Source: Fragilaria radians
Lineage: Eukaryota > Bacillariophyta > Fragilariophyceae > Fragilariales > Fragilariaceae
DNA: 64,000 bases
Reading direction: 5' to 3'
NCBI GenBank assembly: GCA_900642245.1
Contig: CAAAJI010000006.1
Coordinates: 698,008 to 762,007 of the forward strand
The position numbers and the translations under genes were made by a program. Below the pieces are notes generated by a model, which was given only the letters and a program-made list of their open reading frames with translations, was not told the origin of the DNA and made no database searches. Numbering within the stretch: position 1 is the stretch's first letter; every line of letters begins with the position of its first letter. This document shows, in pieces, positions 52,997 through 62,458 of the stretch.

Positions 52997-53842
52997 ATGT
53001 CCTCTCTTCGAAATGCTGTGAAGCGTATCACTCACAAGGAACGAGCACAGCCTCGAGCTCGGAAGCACTTGGGGTTATTAGAAAAGAAGAAGGATTATGT
53101 TCGCCGTGCCAGGGATTTTCATTTCAAGTCAGATCTCTTGAACAAGATGAGAGAGCGAGCCAGTATGCGAAATCCAGATGAATTCTATTTTGGCATGAAA
53201 AATGCAGAAGTTAAGAATGGACGTCATTCCAAGTTACTTCAGGTGCAGAATAAAGAAAGGGAGGATGAAATTGGGGCAGATGCAGTTCGAATCATGAAAA
53301 ATCAAGATTTAAGTTACATTCGAATGCAGAAACACAAGGACTTGAAAAAAGTAGAACGCATGCAATCCAACTTGCATGATTTAGAAACTCCGAAGGGTAG
53401 TCATACTATATTTGTGGAAGATGCAAAGGCAGCTAAATCATTTGATCCTGTTCAACACTTTGATACAGTACCCGAATTAATTGGAAGAACCTTCAATCGA
53501 CCAAGACAACGTGATTTGGAACAACCACCATCCTTACAAATGACACAACACAATCATTCTCCTCCAACAGATGGTACTCATCGAGCGTCCACAATTACAG
53601 AACATGATTATCAACGTGCCGTTCAAACACAACGTAGGACTGTCAAAGATGTTGCCAAAGTACGTGCCACGTCCTATCGGGAATTGCAAGAACGGACGGA
53701 ACGGGCCTCTGTGCTATCAGGGGCTGAGTCACATTTGGTGACTGAAAAACTAATGGCTGGGAAAGGTCGTCGTCGAAAAATCCAAGCGGCCGAAGGTGGT
53801 CATCCAGCACAATACAAATGGCGTCGGCAACGAAAGTCATGA
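52997..53842 (+). CDS. UTP11: UTP11, U3 snoRNP/small-subunit processome protein
   Basis: 281 residues; the start is the ATG of MSSLRNAVKRITHKERAQPR, which matches the family N terminus (the frame extends a few codons upstream). The body is very basic and helical: ARKHLGLLEKKKDYVRRARD, FHFKSDLLNKMRERASMRNP, DEFYFGMKNAEVKNGRH, then SYIRMQKHKDLKKVERMQSN and HTIFVEDAKAAKSFDPVQHF, the signature of the UTP11 family. It acts in the nucleolus in early 18S rRNA processing as part of the SSU processome. A middle segment (about 175-210, Gln/His/Pro-rich) looks like a lineage insertion. The C terminus KGRRRKIQ...YKWRRQRKS is also family-like. Confidence 0.95.
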   Translation: MSSLRNAVKRITHKERAQPRARKHLGLLEKKKDYVRRARDFHFKSDLLNKMRERASMRNPDEFYFGMKNAEVKNGRHSKLLQVQNKEREDEIGADAVRIMKNQDLSYIRMQKHKDLKKVERMQSNLHDLETPKGSHTIFVEDAKAAKSFDPVQHFDTVPELIGRTFNRPRQRDLEQPPSLQMTQHNHSPPTDGTHRASTITEHDYQRAVQTQRRTVKDVAKVRATSYRELQERTERASVLSGAESHLVTEKLMAGKGRRRKIQAAEGGHPAQYKWRRQRKS

Positions 53843-54078
53843 AAATCAGGTACTCCTCCACGTATTTTTGGTATAGACTTTGAACAAGGATGCTCTATGT
53901 TACTCATAAAAGTCAATCCACTTATAGTAAAGAACTAAATTCTATTTGCTATTAATTCATGTATTTATATTTATAGTTAATATTCAATATCTATTTGCTA
54001 GAGTTCCTTAATCCAAGTCTTGCAAAGGAAGGAAGAACTAGAGACTGATACAATTCCGTCTAAATGAAATGCATACAT

Positions 54079-55410
54079 CTATACCCACGAATGTGCACGG
54101 ATACCTTTCTGCCTCATCCGCAAAAAGTACTCGTATGACAATCGCAGAGATGATGTTGATACCTCATCTTTCCAATGATCCTTCATTAGATAGTTTCCAC
54201 TAATGTGATGCTCCCATACTAATTCTTTCACGCGTGTGTTTGGATCGTTCAAGATAAATTCAATATTTTTCAATTCCAGTTCGGGTGATGTCACATCTAG
54301 AACAAATAGTACATAATCATTGGTCCCTGTATTCACATCAATGAAGACAGGTAGAAATGGATGGTCTTTCGTTCCGTCTTCAGCTTTACTGGATATTGTA
54401 CATTGACGGTAGTGTGTATTATTGTGAAGTTCCATTGGAAGCGCACGATAAAAGTCGAGAGATGTATCCTTCGAACCAAACGCATATATTTCATCGAAGA
54501 TAACTCCTGATCGCTTCCAATATTTTGTGAAGAATTTGAGATTCGAATCCTCCACATTCCATGGACGCGATCCAGTGTCAATAAGAATGGCACGATCTCC
54601 TCGAAGGACTGGTGGAGGAGGAATCAACCAACCCTTAAAAGAAGTATCATAATACTTATGATCTTCACTTCCATCTGGAGGAACAATGCATTTACTCAGG
54701 GGGAATCGCAAGTGAGATACGAGAGGTTCAATGTATTCCACATAATGCTCATTTTTGACTTCATCATAAAAGACAAATTTGGAAGCGATATGACCATCCG
54801 AAAGTCCCGGAGTAATAACTTCCGATGGAGAAATGTGAATATTCTCCGGTATATCTGTTGGTCGCTGGAACGTAATTTCTAGATCCTTCAAGTTATCACT
54901 GTTATACCATAACTTTATAGACCCATCGTCGATGATACACCAATTATTATACGGAGGTTGAAGTCGAGAGCTACAAAGTAGTTTGAGATAATCATGAAGG
55001 AAACGTTGTTGGTCATTAAGTAGGACTTCACAGATACTTTGGGAGTTCTCCAATTTATCCACATTATCCAACCAAAACAACTCCCATTCCGAGGAGCTAT
55101 ACGAAATAAACTTTCGACGATTTTTCTCATTTGCGTCGGAAGATGCCTCTCCCCCTTCTCGATTAGCTTTCAATTTGAGTGGTAATTCCAACAAGGATGT
55201 CACACTCTCAATATTTTTATTCCAATGCAGGACCCCCGAATTCGTAAGAGTAGTAGTCTCCAATCCATCTGGATGTTGTTGTTGTTTAAGATGAATTTGC
55301 TGAGGATGATTTCCAAGTCCTAAATCTCCCCGCAGATTGGAAGATTTCTCATCAGCTGCCAAAATTTGACCTATGCAGAAGCAGCCAGAGAATAAGAGCG
55401 CTTTGTTCAT
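54079..55410 (-). CDS. Secreted or luminal protein of unknown function, methyltransferase-like C-terminal half
   Basis: 443 residues from the ATG at 55410, chosen because it opens directly into a signal peptide (MNKALLFSGCFCIGQILAAD); the frame also contains an ATG at 55524. Residues about 105-250 hold IEPLVSHLRFPLSKC. The second half shows AILIDTGSRPWN (about 273), FDEIYAFGSKD, YVLFVLDVTSPELELKNIEF and VKELVWEHHISGN, then SYEYFLRMRQKGIRAHSWV at the C terminus. The order 'DTG-W ... aromatic/E ... xDVxxxE ... EHH' is reminiscent of FkbM-like SAM-methyltransferase domains and of uncharacterised algal/oomycete secreted proteins, but the SAM-binding glycine loop is not obvious. No function is assigned. 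Confidence 0.75.
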   Translation of the reverse strand: MNKALLFSGCFCIGQILAADEKSSNLRGDLGLGNHPQQIHLKQQQHPDGLETTTLTNSGVLHWNKNIESVTSLLELPLKLKANREGGEASSDANEKNRRKFISYSSSEWELFWLDNVDKLENSQSICEVLLNDQQRFLHDYLKLLCSSRLQPPYNNWCIIDDGSIKLWYNSDNLKDLEITFQRPTDIPENIHISPSEVITPGLSDGHIASKFVFYDEVKNEHYVEYIEPLVSHLRFPLSKCIVPPDGSEDHKYYDTSFKGWLIPPPPVLRGDRAILIDTGSRPWNVEDSNLKFFTKYWKRSGVIFDEIYAFGSKDTSLDFYRALPMELHNNTHYRQCTISSKAEDGTKDHPFLPVFIDVNTGTNDYVLFVLDVTSPELELKNIEFILNDPNTRVKELVWEHHISGNYLMKDHWKDEVSTSSLRLSYEYFLRMRQKGIRAHSWV

Positions 55411-57272
55411 GTTGTCAACAATGTAGAGGATAATGACACTTATTTCACTTGAACGATTAGAAAATATGAACGATAATAAAGTCGGTCCAAAGAAGGTCAT
55501 AATTTGCAATGTCTTTGGTTCCATGGAGAGTGTACTGTATTCTACTTGGTTCGATTTGCAGTACAAATGACCACTGATAATCCTCGACCCTCTATGTCCC
55601 TTTATATTGACACCACCTGCTGTATATAGCTCTGAATGAGAATAATACTAAAAATAGATTTGAAGTCTATACAACTTTAATAGTGACATTGATAGAAAAT
55701 CGTTTTTAATTGCATGAGGATTCTGTCCAAACTTTACTATTTATTGAGTTCGAACCTTTCAAATTGTTCGGATGAACTTTAGTTGGCACTATTCGATTTC
55801 AAGCATGTTGATAGCTATTTGTAGCTGGTACATATTTACATCACATAGCCTTTTAACATTTGTAGGCAATAAATGCTAGTTCGGGCAAGCATGCACATTT
55901 TCTTCTTTGAATCCTTTTCATTTTATACATGGACCTCTTGATGAGTCTATTGTAGGGTCGTCAAATACAATAATGGATTAGAATGATATGATGCCATATT
56001 TTAACTTGTATCAGAAATATCAGTTTCAAAAATATGCATTTGGGTAGTGCATGGAGGTTGTGCTGGAGTAATTCACTCTTTATCCTCGTGACAGTTAGAG
56101 TTCATTCAATTTAGGAATGACTTCTTTTTCGTCAAATTGTAGCAAGACTGGTATCACCAGGTGCTAAAAAAGTGTTGTGTATTATTGTTCACAGCTGCCA
56201 ATAGATTCAGGTGCCTGGAATATTCTTCCCTGCCAAATGGATCATTTAGTAATCAGGATTATCACACTTGCATTCCAACCTAAAGCGTGGATTCCCTACT
56301 TAATGCTGTGTTACTTCTTAGAGAAAAATCAATGACATATTGCTAAAATGAATTTATACTGAAGAGAATATTAAGAATTTATATTGAAGAGTATATAGGA
56401 ACAGCACTGCCATACATTTTGAATCATCCATCCATTCAAGCTGGTATTCTTCATTCTCAGTCCGTCTTCTTTACCGCCTAAAGATAGAAGGGAATATCTC
56501 AATACTCTGTGGACTATGCTTCAATTATGGATATTGAACCTTGTTTTTCTTTTTGCTATAGGTTGATATAAGATGTTTTGATTGCTATGTTTCTCACATT
56601 TTTATTTTAGAAGCAATATTGCATACCACGAATATGGGATATCGAAACTTTGCTTTTTTGTAGTCTTAATTTGAAATAAGAATAGGAATAGTACTGGTAT
56701 AAATTTACAATGATCTCTTGCTGAAGAAAAATTCATGAATCTTGACAACAAGGGTAATTTGTGGGTTACATATTGGTGGCCAAATATTGCAAGTAATTTC
56801 TAACAAGGAAGTGTTATCACTGCTGAACGTGCTCTTTATGATGATACAGTATCACTTATTCAAGTGATATCGTCCGTTATGTATACTTGCCCATGGGGTC
56901 TAATTCTTTCAGAGTAAAGAAGAAAATATAAATGGCTTTCCAAAATCATCTTGAGCGTCCTCACCAAGAAAAGTACTTTGCTGAAATAATTTCAGGCATG
57001 GTTCACTTGGATACGGAATCTCAGCGAGAGGAATGGTGTAATGTTTGCTCAACGAACTGTCACAAAAAATTCATACCTAGTTCGTGATTCCGGATTCTTC
57101 CGGACTACATTGAATAAATCATTAATACAAAACGCTACACTGGCGTTTTAAGCTGGTACTGCTCTAGAAAAGGAAAAGCCTAAGATCAACCTATGCAAGC
57201 ATTTAATTTTTTCATCGTCACCTTCATGAATCCATTGAAGCGCAAGGTCTGCATAAAACCAGTTATTTTCTG
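55411..57272. other. Divergent intergenic region, nothing recognised
   Basis: About 1.9 kb between the divergent genes at 54079 and 57273; A+T-rich with stops in all frames. Confidence 0.5.
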
Positions 57273-60200
57273 ATGGAAATAAACGAGGGCAGTCCAACAA
57301 GGGAGAAGAAGTCTAAAAAGAAGAAGAAGATTCACGCAAAGAAATGTTCAGAAAATCCTTCTGTCGACGAAAGCTTCCCTTTCATAGAAGAAATAGGCTC
57401 CTTTGAGTTGGAAAAAAGTTCTAATCCATCATCTCGCAAATCAGGCAAAAAGAATGAAAAGAAAAAGAAGAAATCAGATAAGAAAAATGGGAAATCTCAA
57501 GGCGACACAGGCCTCTTTCTCCATCCATCTGAGAATACCTTGGAAATGAGAGATGTTGAAGATCGTAAAATGACGTCTCATGAGATAAAAGCGCTTAACA
57601 GCAATAAGTCACTTTTGCGTCCATTCCTCGATACAGATTCTCATCTCAACTCTGAAAACGACCACGACATTCGACACAATGATTACTTTGGAAGTCTGCC
57701 AATTGATGAGAAATCAAGGCTTGCAATGCATAAGGATGATAAAGCAATTTTGCATTCTAACGATCCCCAAGGAAGCAGTCATGTTGACACACTCCTAAGC
57801 AATATCTCCTATCAGCAAACTGATCTACAAGCTCATCATGTGACATCCTGTATCGAGCACAACAGAGATTTCACATTTATTGATGAGCAGAATTCGACTT
57901 ATCATTCCGATTCCTCTGATCGTCGCAAAGATCAAGATTATCAGGGATTCATTAATGCTAGGGTCCCCAATAAGGATTGGCAATCTATTTCAGGTAATGA
58001 AAGAGATACGTCGACAAATGGTCATGTAAAGCATGAATCTAAGTTATCACCAAGAAGCAATTGGAACGGAGCGCAACTGGCATCGAAATATCATGAGGAG
58101 GAAGCATACGCGCTTGGTAGTACGAGTCACTCGTGCCGAACAAAATCTTCCGCAGAATCGACATTCTTGACAGAAAATAAATCGAAAAATAGGAATGATT
58201 CGAGTTTTTCCATCACAAACGTCATCATGCCAAAAACACAAAGAAATATGGAAACCTCTAGCCGGCAATTCGCTTCAAACACGAGACTGAGTGGTACGTC
58301 AGAAAAGCTTAATCTATCTAAAATGTATAAAAAGGCCGTAGCAGCAAGCCGGACTACAAATTTACCACAAGCTCAAGATGCCTCGGAATCGCAAACGCCG
58401 GTGGAAGTGAATAGCGCGCAAGCCAGAAGTATGATAAGGAGGCATTTCAAGCCTATGGGAACTGAAAACCAAACATCGATGCAAGTTATCACTAGATTTC
58501 AAGAAGAGCAGGCTCGGAATTCCAACGATCGTTCTAGTTTAGGGAGCGAATCGCAAACGGCTACTTCCTTTCAAGACGAAGAAATTCCAGTTTCTAATGG
58601 ATTCAACAATCAACAAAACTTGAACCCAGTTGAACGTCGCTCAAGGGCAAGGGCACGACTCGCTCAAAGAGGTCTTTTATGGGAAAGATCATCTCAACCT
58701 GGAGCCGTGCAAGTGGCAGGCAGAGCCTTTGGAGCTCCTCTACGACCAGAGCTACGCCGTGATCCAGAAATTCAGGATGAAGTTGTTGCTGAGACCGTTG
58801 AAGTTATTGATACAACACCCGTAGTGTATGCAGAAAGTACAACGCTTTCTTGGAAAGAATTATTGAAAGAAAATAGCATCAGACGACGGATTCTATTTTT
58901 GTTCTTTGTTCTGATAACAATTGTAACAATCTCGGTAACTTTAGTGGTACTTAAGGGACCTGGAAGCATCGATGTTGATGACTCACATGAGACCGTATCA
59001 CCAACTTTCGCTCCGTCGAGTTCTCCAACATACATTTCACCTGATATTTTTGATTATACAGTCAACTTATCAGGATTAAAGCAAGTCAAAACTTCAGGAA
59101 CTCCTCAACATTTAGCTATTGGTTGGCTTTCTACCTTTGATACTTTTTCTGACGACTTGGGCGAGATGTTTGAACAGCGTTATGCTTTAGTAACATTCTT
59201 CTTCGCTGTAGGAGGTTCTAATTGGGTGGAACAAGAAAATTGGTTAAGGCCAGACATTCATGAATGCGACTGGAGCGGATCAATATCGTGTGCGATTGAT
59301 GGTACAGGACGAAGAATTGTTAACGGATTAGATCTCACGAGAAATGGATTGATTGGAAGTTTGCCCAAGGAATTAAGCCTTTGTAGGCATCTTGAAACAA
59401 TGCGACTACCAAAAAACGAAATTCAAGGGTCCATCCCTAAAGAAATCTTCCGTCTTACTTCTTTACAAGTTTTGGATCTGAGCAATAACTTATTTTCTGC
59501 TTCGCTACCGAACGACATGGGAAAAGAAGACAACCTGGTTCATCTTGACTTGTCGAACAACAACTTGAGTGGAAGCATTCCAGACTCACTACAAAATCTC
59601 ACACTGCTGAGAGTGGTTGATTTTTCTGGAAATCAGTTAACTGGGCCTTTACCTGCTAATTTGACGCTTCTGAAAACGATAAGCAGATTGAGTTTGGCCT
59701 CAAATCTGTTGTCTGGCTCTCTTCCTGATTACCCTTCTGACAAATTTCCAGCATTTGATGTCTTGGATCTTGGAGAGAATCAGCTAACTGGAACTCTGCC
59801 TCCATGGTTTCTTTTGCTTTTGCAGCGGCAGGAGATACGTCTAAATTCTAATTTCTTCTCCGGTACTATACCAACTGTCCTCAATGACACAAAGGATGGC
59901 AAACTCATTATGAGTGATGAATTCTGGCAGGATATACAGTTGATTCGAATCGATATTTCTAACAATGAGATTTCAGGTTCTATTCCTAATTGGATTAATC
60001 GATTACCTACAATAGAGCACATCGACTTTTCCAGCAATAGATTGAGTAATACTGTCCCATTAAGTGATGATAAAACTCAAGGGTTGAATCTCGAGTACCT
60101 TAACTTTGCGGACAATCAGTTATCAGGAGAAATTCCAACATTGTCACGTTTTAAGTTGAGCTTCCTTGATTTATCTGGTAATAAATTTATTGGAAAAGTG

Positions 60201-60731
60201 AGCTTGAATTCCTCAACGCTTCAGTTCTTGTTGCTTGAGAACAATACCGAGCTGACTATTGACTTGAATTTGATGATACAAAGCGCTGGGAACCTGAAGA
60301 CGTTGAACCTTCGGAACACTTCGATAACTGGAACGATTCATAATGAAGATGTACTCAAACTATCTAATATTGAGATCCTCGATTTAAGCTTCAATCGTAT
60401 ATCAGGATCTATCCCAGGTGAAATTGGGAACCTTTCCACTTTGAAGAAAATAATTCTTTGCAACAATCAGCTCTCCGGCTCCATACCTTCCGAAATCGGA
60501 AATCTAGAATACCTGCAATTTCTTCACATGGAAGAAAATTTACTTGTTGGCACGCTACCTCAGGCTTTGGGTTTGATGAGTTCTCTCGAGAGTCTTGAAT
60601 TTGCCGGTAATAATTTATCGGGAGGATTACCCGAAGGCTTGTGCCAATCAACATCGATGAATCTTTCACTTTCACAATTTGGCTGCAATATCGTATGTGA
60701 ATGTTGCACCTCGAGTGATAATTTATGTTGA
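57273..60731 (+). CDS. Single-pass leucine-rich-repeat protein
   Basis: 1,152 residues, one exon, ATG at 57273. Residues 1-70 are Lys/Ser-rich with poly-Lys runs (KKSKKKKKIHAKK, KNEKKKKKSDKKN). About 70-530 is a polar, probably disordered cytoplasmic region. One membrane helix lies at about 538-563 (ILFLFFVLITIVTISVTLVVL). A Ser/Pro/Thr linker (TFAPSSSPTY) follows, then a cap with WLRPDIHECDWSGSISC and about 15 leucine-rich repeats of the plant type (LxLSNNxLSGSIPxxxxNL) from about 679 to 1122, ending in a Cys-rich cap (CNIVCECC). The basic N terminus suggests the LRR domain faces outside or the lumen. There is no kinase domain, as in the many diatom LRR membrane proteins of unknown ligand. 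A recognition or adhesion role is inference. Confidence 0.9.
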   Translation: MEINEGSPTREKKSKKKKKIHAKKCSENPSVDESFPFIEEIGSFELEKSSNPSSRKSGKKNEKKKKKSDKKNGKSQGDTGLFLHPSENTLEMRDVEDRKMTSHEIKALNSNKSLLRPFLDTDSHLNSENDHDIRHNDYFGSLPIDEKSRLAMHKDDKAILHSNDPQGSSHVDTLLSNISYQQTDLQAHHVTSCIEHNRDFTFIDEQNSTYHSDSSDRRKDQDYQGFINARVPNKDWQSISGNERDTSTNGHVKHESKLSPRSNWNGAQLASKYHEEEAYALGSTSHSCRTKSSAESTFLTENKSKNRNDSSFSITNVIMPKTQRNMETSSRQFASNTRLSGTSEKLNLSKMYKKAVAASRTTNLPQAQDASESQTPVEVNSAQARSMIRRHFKPMGTENQTSMQVITRFQEEQARNSNDRSSLGSESQTATSFQDEEIPVSNGFNNQQNLNPVERRSRARARLAQRGLLWERSSQPGAVQVAGRAFGAPLRPELRRDPEIQDEVVAETVEVIDTTPVVYAESTTLSWKELLKENSIRRRILFLFFVLITIVTISVTLVVLKGPGSIDVDDSHETVSPTFAPSSSPTYISPDIFDYTVNLSGLKQVKTSGTPQHLAIGWLSTFDTFSDDLGEMFEQRYALVTFFFAVGGSNWVEQENWLRPDIHECDWSGSISCAIDGTGRRIVNGLDLTRNGLIGSLPKELSLCRHLETMRLPKNEIQGSIPKEIFRLTSLQVLDLSNNLFSASLPNDMGKEDNLVHLDLSNNNLSGSIPDSLQNLTLLRVVDFSGNQLTGPLPANLTLLKTISRLSLASNLLSGSLPDYPSDKFPAFDVLDLGENQLTGTLPPWFLLLLQRQEIRLNSNFFSGTIPTVLNDTKDGKLIMSDEFWQDIQLIRIDISNNEISGSIPNWINRLPTIEHIDFSSNRLSNTVPLSDDKTQGLNLEYLNFADNQLSGEIPTLSRFKLSFLDLSGNKFIGKVSLNSSTLQFLLLENNTELTIDLNLMIQSAGNLKTLNLRNTSITGTIHNEDVLKLSNIEILDLSFNRISGSIPGEIGNLSTLKKIILCNNQLSGSIPSEIGNLEYLQFLHMEENLLVGTLPQALGLMSSLESLEFAGNNLSGGLPEGLCQSTSMNLSLSQFGCNIVCECCTSSDNLC

Positions 60732-62458
60732 ATAATCCTCGTCAAAGACAAAAGTTGTAAATGAAAAGTTTCATATCCAGTAATGCTTCTAGTGAATGAT
60801 GATTAGAGGTTGACTTGTCATTTGACCAGAAGGGTTCAAAATGCGGTTTGTACTCAGGTGTCTTTGCACCATTTGGCTCATTCACCTCTATCGTCAAATT
60901 TGAAAAAGAGAAGTATGCAGCACTAAATCATTTCTTTTGAAAATATTTTTGTATAATTTCAATCAAATTCCTACTATGAAAATATTGCTCTAATAACCAA
61001 ATTTGCCTGGAGATGTAAAATAAGCTGGGCACTCGATTCTTTATTTCTCAACTTTGTTGAGTGATATTGCGAATACGATCATCTAAAATTTTTGTAGAAT
61101 TTCGCTACAATACTGAATTCAAAACAACAATTAGAATGGCAAACATCTAATCCCCAGTTCAAAACATTGGTAGACACATTTTCAGTCGGATTGAAAAAAA
61201 CCTTCTGTTTGCGAGATTATTAGAGTTTGATTCCATTGCAACATGCTCCATTTTATGATTCCCTTTACTACCAAAAAAAAGAATAATCAGTATTCACATT
61301 CAATTTTTTTGGTTATCCTCCATCTGATTTGGGAGAATTTTATACACATATTCCATGCATCAAAAATGTTCCAATTTACTACAATAATCAGAATCTCACT
61401 GGGATCAATTCTTTTCGAAGATTTTTTTTCTGCTCTATCCTTTTTAGGCTTCAAGTCCTTGCAGTCATTTGATGACCTGCGATAATGCCACTGTCAGAGT
61501 ATTGAGACCAGTATGTGACCATTTAAAGTCATTCTCTAGGATGCCACATCTAAACAACAGACATCTAAATTTCTGACATCTCATGAAAGTTGAATTTTTA
61601 TTGGAGTTTGCCAAACCATATAGTGTATCCGCGTATCGAATGTTTAGGTAAAAAGAGGAAGACAGTAAAGAGAAAACTTGGAGATAGTTATCAATTCTTT
61701 TCTCGTTATATTTTATGGCAATTAATGGTACGAGGCTATTATGAACAAAACGAATAGACAAGAACAAGCATTGAAAGTACGCAGTCTAGTATATTTCAAT
61801 TCAAATTGAAAAGTGAGTGAACTGTTCACTGCTGATATTTTGGGTACAGGTAATAGTTACTGAATGACTGGATTGATCCATAGTATCATAGACTATTTTG
61901 CTAATGATTGGCTAACGGTAGTATCACGCAATTGACTCCCCAGATTTCAATTATGTTGGTGTATTGACTATTTTATAGTTCTTGGAAATGAGCATGTTTA
62001 TGCCTTTTAAACGTTTGTTGGAAATAAGTCGATATGAAAAGAAGCCATGATAGACGAAAATCAAGATCATGCACTGGATGGATAGAAGAAACATAGAATG
62101 GATGGATTATGAATAGTAAGGTTCGTGAGAGTGATACCCTTAGCAAAATAGAAAAAACCTGGACGAAGCATGAAAAGTCAAAAGAGCATGATATGTTTAG
62201 TGAATAAATCAGTTGCACATTAGTGCACACATGAGAAGAATGAAATAACAAAAGTGCAGAATATCATCAGACTACGGTTACTGTAAAGGATGAGGATAGA
62301 ATGAAAAAGAAAAAAGCGCGCAAAAAAGCAAAATACGAACTGGATTGTCGTCCAAACTGGTGTAATCCTACAGAATTTAAGAAACAACAAGGATTCTTGT
62401 ATTGGGGATATATATATCGTTGTGTCCAAAATCGACGGACCATATTCTTGACGCCGAC
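60732..62458. other. Intergenic region, nothing recognised
   Basis: About 1.7 kb, A+T-rich; minus-strand frames at 61465-62485 have no family resemblance. The right end must hold the promoter and 5' UTR of the thioredoxin reductase gene. Confidence 0.5.

Noticed and set aside
53641..53861. Minus-strand frame overlapping the end of UTP11
   Set aside because: Antisense shadow of a conserved coding sequence.
54541..54560. TTCGAATCC sequence resembling a tRNA T-loop
   Set aside because: Inside a conserved coding region and without an accompanying acceptor stem or anticodon arm.
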